From: an uncultured Bacilli bacterium | GTDB lineage: Bacteria > Bacillota_I > Bacilli_A > RF39 > UBA660 | Direction: 5' to 3' | Assembly (NCBI GenBank): GCA_934120635.1 | Contig: CAKOUR010000019.1 | Coordinates: forward strand, 1-17,902 | Length of the DNA: 17,902 nt | Shown here: in pieces, positions 14,251 to 17,902 of the stretch | Layout: each line of letters opens with the position of its first letter | Position numbering within the stretch: the stretch's first letter is position 1 | Translations under genes and position numbers: made by a program | The notes under the pieces: model-generated | Seen by the model: only the letters and a program-made list of their open reading frames with translations | Databases searched by the model: none | What the model was told of the DNA's origin: nothing

Positions 14251-14940
14251 TTATTTAGTATTTAAAACACAATTATTCTCATAAAAACTAAAGTAACAAT
14301 CCTTGCCTATAATTAAATGATCTACTAAATAAATCGCATGCATATTTCCTATCTCATTTAAATTTTTAGTCAAATTAATATCTTCCTTACTAGGTGTTGG
14401 GTCTCCAGAAGGATGATTATGAATACAAATAATAAAAGATGCCGAAATTAAATAAGCATTCTTAAAAATCTCTCTTGGATGAGCAATTGAATAATTAATA
14501 CTTCCTACAAAAAGTTTCTTTTTATCAAGATATTTCTTTTTATTATCTAAATATAGAACATAAAATTCCTCTTGCTTTTTATCCATAAACAAATCATGAA
14601 AATAACCAATAATATTACTAGGACTAGCACAATTTAAAATATCTGGTAAAGTAACTTTCTCTTGAATTCTTTTAGATAATTCAATCAACGCAAGAATTTC
14701 AATTGCCTTAACCTGTCCAATTCCTTCAATTTGAATTAATTTCTGATAAGTCATATTCTTTAAATTTCTAACTCCACCACTTTGACTTAAAAGTTCAAAT
14801 GCTAACTCTTTTACCGAAAACTTCCGAGTTCCTGTTTTTAATAAAATCATTACTAATTCTTCATTACTTAAAACCCCAGCCCCATAAAGATATAACCTCT
14901 CTCTTGGCTTTTCCTCATCAGGTAAATTCTTAAACTTCAT
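14251..14940 (-). CDS. radC: RadC family JAB/MPN-domain protein
   Basis: A 229-residue protein with the classic layout: an N-terminal helix-hairpin-helix region (about 65-95, with IEGIGQVKAIEI) and a C-terminal JAB domain. The metal motif is HNHPSGDPTPSKED, with H174, H176 and D187 as ligands and a catalytic Glu at about 124-125 (QEEFYVLYLD). The family was once linked to DNA repair, but its molecular role remains unsettled. The start ATG at 14938-14940 follows AAAGGAGGATATTG; the frame stays open one codon further to a TTG. It is followed by the NodB-like gene after 35 nt. Confidence 0.93.
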   Translation of the reverse strand: MKFKNLPDEEKPRERLYLYGAGVLSNEELVMILLKTGTRKFSVKELAFELLSQSGGVRNLKNMTYQKLIQIEGIGQVKAIEILALIELSKRIQEKVTLPDILNCASPSNIIGYFHDLFMDKKQEEFYVLYLDNKKKYLDKKKLFVGSINYSIAHPREIFKNAYLISASFIICIHNHPSGDPTPSKEDINLTKNLNEIGNMHAIYLVDHLIIGKDCYFSFYENNCVLNTK

Positions 14941-15064
14941 CAATATCCTCCTTTATAACAAAAATACTAAATCAGTACTTTCTATACTAATAATCCCCTT
15001 ACTATTAATATTCTAGATTTCTCACTAAAAATCCTTCTAAAAGAAGAAGAAAACAAAAAAAGTA

Positions 15065-15073
15065 TGCTATAAT
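15065..15073 (+). promoter_or_regulatory. Promoter of the Ham1-like gene (extended -10)
   Basis: TGCTATAAT is a perfect -10 with an extended TG. The hexamer 17 bp upstream (AGAAGA region) is not a recognisable -35. The same TGCTATAAT recurs before the DUF402 gene at 17021. Confidence 0.6.
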
Positions 15074-15109
15074 ATTCATGTAAAAAAGCAAAACAAAGGA
15101 AGTGAAAAT

Positions 15110-15709
15110 ATGAAAAAAGTACTATTTGCAACAGAAAATGAAAGTAAAAAGAAAAGATTCGAAAGAGAATTACAAAAAAGAAATATAGAAATAATAACCT
15201 TAAATGATCTAGAAAAAAAACTTGAAATAGAAGAAAATGGAAAAAATGCCATCGATAATGCCCTAATAAAAGCAAGAGCCTATGCCAAAATTTCTCCCTA
15301 CCCTGTTTTTGCTATGGATGATAACCTATATATAGAAGATATTCCAGAAGAAAAACAGCCAGGTATGTTTGTTAGAAGAATAAATGGAAAAAGATTAAAT
15401 GATGAAGAAATGATTAAATACTACGCCAATTTAGCCCATACTTATGGAAAAGACGGAAAACTAACATGCAAATGGGTATATGGAATTGCTGTTATCAATC
15501 ACAATACTGAATCCACCTACTCCTGGAGTAAAGAAGATTTTTATATTGTAGATAAACCATCTAACAAAATTAATCCCGGATATCCTCTAAACACAATATC
15601 TATAAATAAAAAATTAAACAAGTATTTTACCGAAATAACAGAAGAAGAGAAAAAAATGATAAAAGAAAATGAACTTGATGTTATAGAATTCATATATAAA
15701 AATCTATAA
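15110..15709 (+). CDS. Divergent Ham1/RdgB-like NTP pyrophosphatase
   Basis: This 199-residue soluble protein resembles the Ham1/RdgB family, which hydrolyses non-canonical purine NTPs such as ITP and XTP to monophosphates. The N-terminal phosphate-binding segment LFATENESKKKRF stands for the usual ATxNxxKxxE. ENGKNAIDNALIKARAYAK matches the family's helix before the metal site. AMDDNLYIE (D70-D71) matches DDSGLEV, followed by QPGMFVRRI in place of PGVYSARY. The usual FGYDPIF appears as PGYPLNTI, and the final SHR motif is missing. The fold is likely, the substrate less so. It has a GGAAGTG ribosome site, its own promoter and a terminator, so is monocistronic. Confidence 0.7.
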   Translation: MKKVLFATENESKKKRFERELQKRNIEIITLNDLEKKLEIEENGKNAIDNALIKARAYAKISPYPVFAMDDNLYIEDIPEEKQPGMFVRRINGKRLNDEEMIKYYANLAHTYGKDGKLTCKWVYGIAVINHNTESTYSWSKEDFYIVDKPSNKINPGYPLNTISINKKLNKYFTEITEEEKKMIKENELDVIEFIYKNL

Positions 15710-15722
15710 AATATAAAAACAT

Positions 15723-15746
15723 GTAGCAATTATCGCTACTTTTTTA
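15723..15746 (+). terminator. Intrinsic terminator of the Ham1-like gene
   Basis: GTAGC, a 7-nt loop AATTATC and GCTAC are followed by TTTTTTAC. The stem is short (5 bp) but contains three G-C pairs and lies 13 nt after the stop. Confidence 0.7.
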
Positions 15747-15775
15747 CTAATTATAAAAAATAGAAAGAGATTACG

Positions 15776-16516
15776 ATGGAATATAACAACCCTAACATAA
15801 AAAAAGAAAAAGTTATTAACAAAGACACTACTAATTACTATGAATTTTTTAATACAATTAATTTAAAAAATATGACTTACTTAAATAAAGGATCCTGTGC
15901 AAAAATATATTATAACAAAAGAATAATATTAAAAAAATATTACTCTGAAACACCAATAAATTTAAGAATAAAAGAAAATATCTTTAACATCTTAAAAGAT
16001 ATAAATAATAGAAATTTTATAGAACTATATGATATTTATAGTACTTATAAAGAAAACTTAAATCAACAATCTATAACTTCTGCATACACTGCTAAATATT
16101 ATAAAGATAATTCAATAAATCCCATTTTAGAGAATAAAAACTATCTATTAGAAAATTTCAATAACCTAGAAAAACTATTTGATATATTTACAAACAATAT
16201 GATATGTACTAGTGATATAAAAAAAGATAATTCAATATTAGAAAAAAATAATATTATAATTATAGATCCAGACTTATTCTATATAATAAATTCAACAAAA
16301 ACTTTTTTAAGAAAAACTAACAAAATAAAATTATTATACTTATTTAATAGCATAATTATAAACTCTATTGATGATGACTTAGATTATCCAAGAAAAATAC
16401 GTATACTTCATAATTTATTATCAGATATCATAATAACAGACAAAACTAATATAACCTATGAACTATCAAAAAAATTACAATACATAAAAAAGCCAATCGA
16501 TATTTTTAAAAAATAA
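15776..16516 (+). CDS. Small protein-kinase-fold protein, function unknown
   Basis: A 246-residue, extremely Asn/Ile/Lys-rich soluble protein. I see a minimal kinase-like pattern: a glycine-loop-like LNKGSCAKIYY at 36-46, a Lys strand RIILKKYY (K53 or K54), a catalytic-loop-like TSDIKKDNSI with D147, K149 and N152, and a metal site IIIDPDLF with D164 in place of DFG. The usual HRD His is absent. It could be a small-molecule kinase, a divergent Ser/Thr kinase or an inactive relative. The N-terminal 30 residues carry no recognisable motif. The ribosome site (GAAAGAG) is weak, and no convincing promoter was found between the preceding terminator and the start. Codon use is strongly A-biased. Confidence 0.55.
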   Translation: MEYNNPNIKKEKVINKDTTNYYEFFNTINLKNMTYLNKGSCAKIYYNKRIILKKYYSETPINLRIKENIFNILKDINNRNFIELYDIYSTYKENLNQQSITSAYTAKYYKDNSINPILENKNYLLENFNNLEKLFDIFTNNMICTSDIKKDNSILEKNNIIIIDPDLFYIINSTKTFLRKTNKIKLLYLFNSIIINSIDDDLDYPRKIRILHNLLSDIIITDKTNITYELSKKLQYIKKPIDIFKK

Positions 16517-16554
16517 AAATGAAGCCATAAAATACTCCTTAATATCTAATCAAT

Positions 16555-16866
16555 TTATATACAATTATCAAAAAAGTCCAATATATTACTATAAACAATC
16601 ATATAATCTTCTTCATTAAGAAGCTCATGCCTTAAATTAGCATATAGTTTGCTATTAACATCAGCACAACCAATACTCTTTAAAAATAACCTTAAATCAT
16701 CAAAAAATTCACTACTACCAATTAAAGGATCATCACTACCAACTATCATAAGTATTTTTAAATCTTTATTATCACAATTAAATAAATTCTTTTTAAAAGA
16801 TCTTATTTGCAACTTATATAAATTAATAAAACCACCACTAGAAGATTTAATAGATTCATAACACAT
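16555..16866 (-). pseudogene. C-terminal remnant of an alpha/beta hydrolase (lysophospholipase/serine aminopeptidase type)
   Basis: The 103 residues match only the end of a Hydrolase_4-type protein: ILMIVGSDDPLIG carries the catalytic Asp (D46), SIGCADVNSKLYANLRHELLNEE carries the catalytic His (H80), and the last helix VYSNILDFFD is present. The front 200 residues, including the GxSxG nucleophile, are absent. Upstream there are only the AT repeats at 16895-16971 and the promoter of the DUF402 gene. Without the Ser it cannot be an active hydrolase. A GGAG site lies 8 nt before the ATG, so a short product could still be translated. Truncation by deletion next to the repeat is the likeliest history. 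Confidence 0.7.
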
Positions 16867-16894
16867 AAAAATATCTCCAAAGAAATTACCATAA

Positions 16895-16971
16895 CCATAT
16901 ATATTATATTATAAACATAACCATATATATATTATATTATAAACATAACCATATATATATTATATTATAAA
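16895..16971. repeat. AT-rich tandem repeat, three copies of about 26-28 bp
   Basis: Copies begin with CCATATATAT at 16895, 16921 and 16949 and continue ATTATATTATAAACATAA; the third is incomplete and diverges after TATAAA. The first two differ by one AT dinucleotide. The only C residues lie in the CC and ACA positions, so the array is otherwise pure A/T. It sits exactly where the front half of the hydrolase gene is missing. Confidence 0.85.
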
Positions 16972-17020
16972 ATACTTATAAATAGATACCCCAAAATAAA
17001 TAGCACACGAATAAAAAACA

Positions 17021-17029
17021 TGCTATAAT
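17021..17029 (+). promoter_or_regulatory. Promoter of the DUF402 gene (extended -10)
   Basis: TGCTATAAT, identical to the element before the Ham1-like gene. The hexamer 17 bp upstream, TAGCAC, is a weak -35. The transcript would have a leader of about 12 nt. Confidence 0.6.
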
Positions 17030-17047
17030 CTTAATTAGAGGTGAATC

Positions 17048-17563
17048 ATGAAAAAGAAAATTTTAAGTAATACATATTTAAATGAAGCTCAAAAATATCA
17101 AATTAAATTTTATCTAGATGAAGAAGATAAATATATCATCGTCAAAAAATTAATAAAATTAAGCAAACCATTTATTATTAAAAATAATGTTATCGCAATG
17201 GATGATGGATATTATGTAATAGAATTCATCCCTAAAAACAAAAATTATGCACTACGCCTATTTTTAAATGATAAAAAAGAAGTTATTGAATATTATTTTG
17301 ATATTATAAAAGAAAGCGGCATTGATAAAGAACTAAAAATCCCATATTTTATTGACCTATATCTTGATATCACCATTCAAAAGAATGGTGAAATAAATAT
17401 CCTTGATGAAGAAGAATTAAATAATGCTCTAAAAAATAAAGATATAACCAAAGAAGATTATAAACTAGTTATAAAAGTAAAAGAACAACTATTAAAAGAA
17501 ATTAAAGAAAAACAGAATGATTTAATTAATTTAGATTATATGAAATATTTAACTGATTTATAA
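17048..17563 (+). CDS. DUF402 family protein
   Basis: This 171-residue protein carries the DUF402 pattern in its middle: DGYYVIEFIPKNKNYALRLF (53-72), then EVIEYYFDIIKESGID (78-93) and YFIDLYLDITIQKNGEINIL followed by DEEELNNAL (100-128). The conserved Tyr and the Asp/Glu residues of these segments form the likely metal-dependent phosphate site. Relatives include nucleoside tri/diphosphatases (NtdP/YgaC) and RNA-associated FAU-1-like proteins; which activity applies here is undecided. The C-terminal 45 residues form a Lys/Glu-rich helix. The ATG has AGAGGTGA seven nt upstream. It is monocistronic, and no terminator hairpin is seen behind it. Confidence 0.75.
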   Translation: MKKKILSNTYLNEAQKYQIKFYLDEEDKYIIVKKLIKLSKPFIIKNNVIAMDDGYYVIEFIPKNKNYALRLFLNDKKEVIEYYFDIIKESGIDKELKIPYFIDLYLDITIQKNGEINILDEEELNNALKNKDITKEDYKLVIKVKEQLLKEIKEKQNDLINLDYMKYLTDL

Positions 17564-17765
17564 TAAAAGAATTATAAGATATAAATTATTATAAAAAATA
17601 AACATATACAATTTAATAAATAAATTTTAAATAATGAATAATGAAAATAAAATAAATATAAATTGATAAGTGGGAAGTCATGAAAAAACACTATTAAACT
17701 CTTGAAAATAAAGGAAAAAAATAAATGTGTAGAAGTTATGAAAAACAATGGAAAGTATGTGAATT

Positions 17766-17902
17766 ATGCTAGATAAAAATTTTAAAGATATTATTAGTAA
17801 TATTAAAGAAGAAATTATAAATACGCAAATTAAAACTATGCAAGAAGTCAATAGTAATTTAATTATGTTGTATTTTAAATTAGGAAAAATTGTTTCAGAA
17901 AA
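17766..17902 (+). CDS. DUF1016/YhcG-type protein, N-terminal part (runs off the window)
   Basis: Forty-five codons are visible. The protein begins MLDKNFKDIISNIKEEII and continues EVNSNLIMLYFKLGKIVSE. This matches the start of the DUF1016 N-terminal domain (typically EIKxxIxxAR....AVNxELxxLYWxIGKxIxE). Such proteins carry a C-terminal PD-(D/E)xK nuclease domain, not visible here, and are often found in mobile or defence-linked loci. The ATG at 17766 is directly preceded by an in-frame TGA two codons upstream; its ribosome site is weak (GTGA). It overlaps a decayed short frame (17738-17776). Base composition is as AT-rich as its surroundings. Confidence 0.75.
   Translation, partial: MLDKNFKDIISNIKEEIINTQIKTMQEVNSNLIMLYFKLGKIVSE

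Noticed and set aside
14944..15060. Promoter for radC
   Set aside because: A TGTTATAAA element lies too close to the ribosome site, and the other TA-rich hexamers have no -35 at a usable distance.
14982..15275. Open frame of 97 codons on the minus strand opposite the start of the Ham1-like gene
   Set aside because: Its product is a run of Phe/Leu/Arg typical of the antisense of an A-rich gene, and the plus-strand gene has a promoter, ribosome site and family match.
16895..16971. Possible CRISPR array
   Set aside because: The repeats are directly tandem with no spacers, and pure A/T.
17725..17772. Short Cys-containing frame starting MCRSYEKQWKVCELC
   Set aside because: Fifteen codons, overlapping two other short frames; AAAGGA lies upstream but no family or conservation can be argued.
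1..17902. Possible TGA-as-Trp (Mycoplasma-type) code
   Set aside because: TGA ends the regulator gene (1193-1195) and the HTH gene (11608-11610), and Trp codons in valS are TGG.
1..17902. tRNA or rRNA genes, insertion sequences and attachment sites
   Set aside because: No GC-richer cloverleaf segments, transposase motifs or paired flanking repeats were seen on either strand.

Overview
The window is very AT-rich, densely packed bacterial DNA. It carries sigma-A-type promoters (TTGACA/TATAAT, often with an extended TGn -10), Shine-Dalgarno sites of the GGAGG/GGTGA type, intrinsic terminators, a T-box riboswitch, a Bce-type two-component system and a YtgP/SpoVB-type lipid II flippase. Together these point to a low-GC Firmicute of the Bacilli/Mollicutes-like or Erysipelotrichia-like branch. 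TGA is used as a stop (for example at 1193-1195) and Trp is TGG, so it is not a Mycoplasma-code organism; the lineage is an inference. Most genes up to 14.9 kb are on the minus strand, with more plus-strand genes after that.

Layout. 1-1855 (minus): a Bce-type response regulator and intramembrane-sensing histidine kinase (overlapping ATGA), followed by the first codons of an ABC-transporter ATPase. Matching dyads TTACA-N4-TGTAA lie before the regulator gene and before the ABC gene, suggesting one self-contained antimicrobial-peptide or envelope-stress module. 2020-3483: a lone M3-like zinc peptidase. 3484-3834 is a gene-free AT-rich gap. 3835-7851: a valine-type T-box leader drives an HD-domain phosphohydrolase gene and then valS, followed by an S1-domain RNA-binding protein of the GSP13/YugI/CvfD type. 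7901-8656: a second, degenerate HD-domain paralogue directly upstream of the T-box promoter. 8769-11524: a DUF421 membrane protein, a divergent small TIGR04086-like membrane protein and a large lipid-flippase-type transporter. 11608-11934: a small SpoIIID-like HTH protein behind a perfect consensus promoter. 12003-14940: an unrecognised protein, a GNAT acetyltransferase, a degenerate NodB-like exported protein and RadC. 15110-17902 (mostly plus): a Ham1-like NTP pyrophosphatase, a small kinase-fold protein, a truncated alpha/beta-hydrolase remnant beside an AT tandem repeat, a DUF402 protein, and the start of a DUF1016/YhcG-type nuclease-family protein at the right edge.

The most interesting parts are the T-box-HD-valS unit with its neighbouring degenerate HD paralogue, and the paired regulator sites of the Bce module. 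The last 2 kb look like a fluid accessory region with a broken gene, repeats, decayed small reading frames and a possible defence-associated gene at the edge. Motif and family calls are from reading the sequence; no database search was run.
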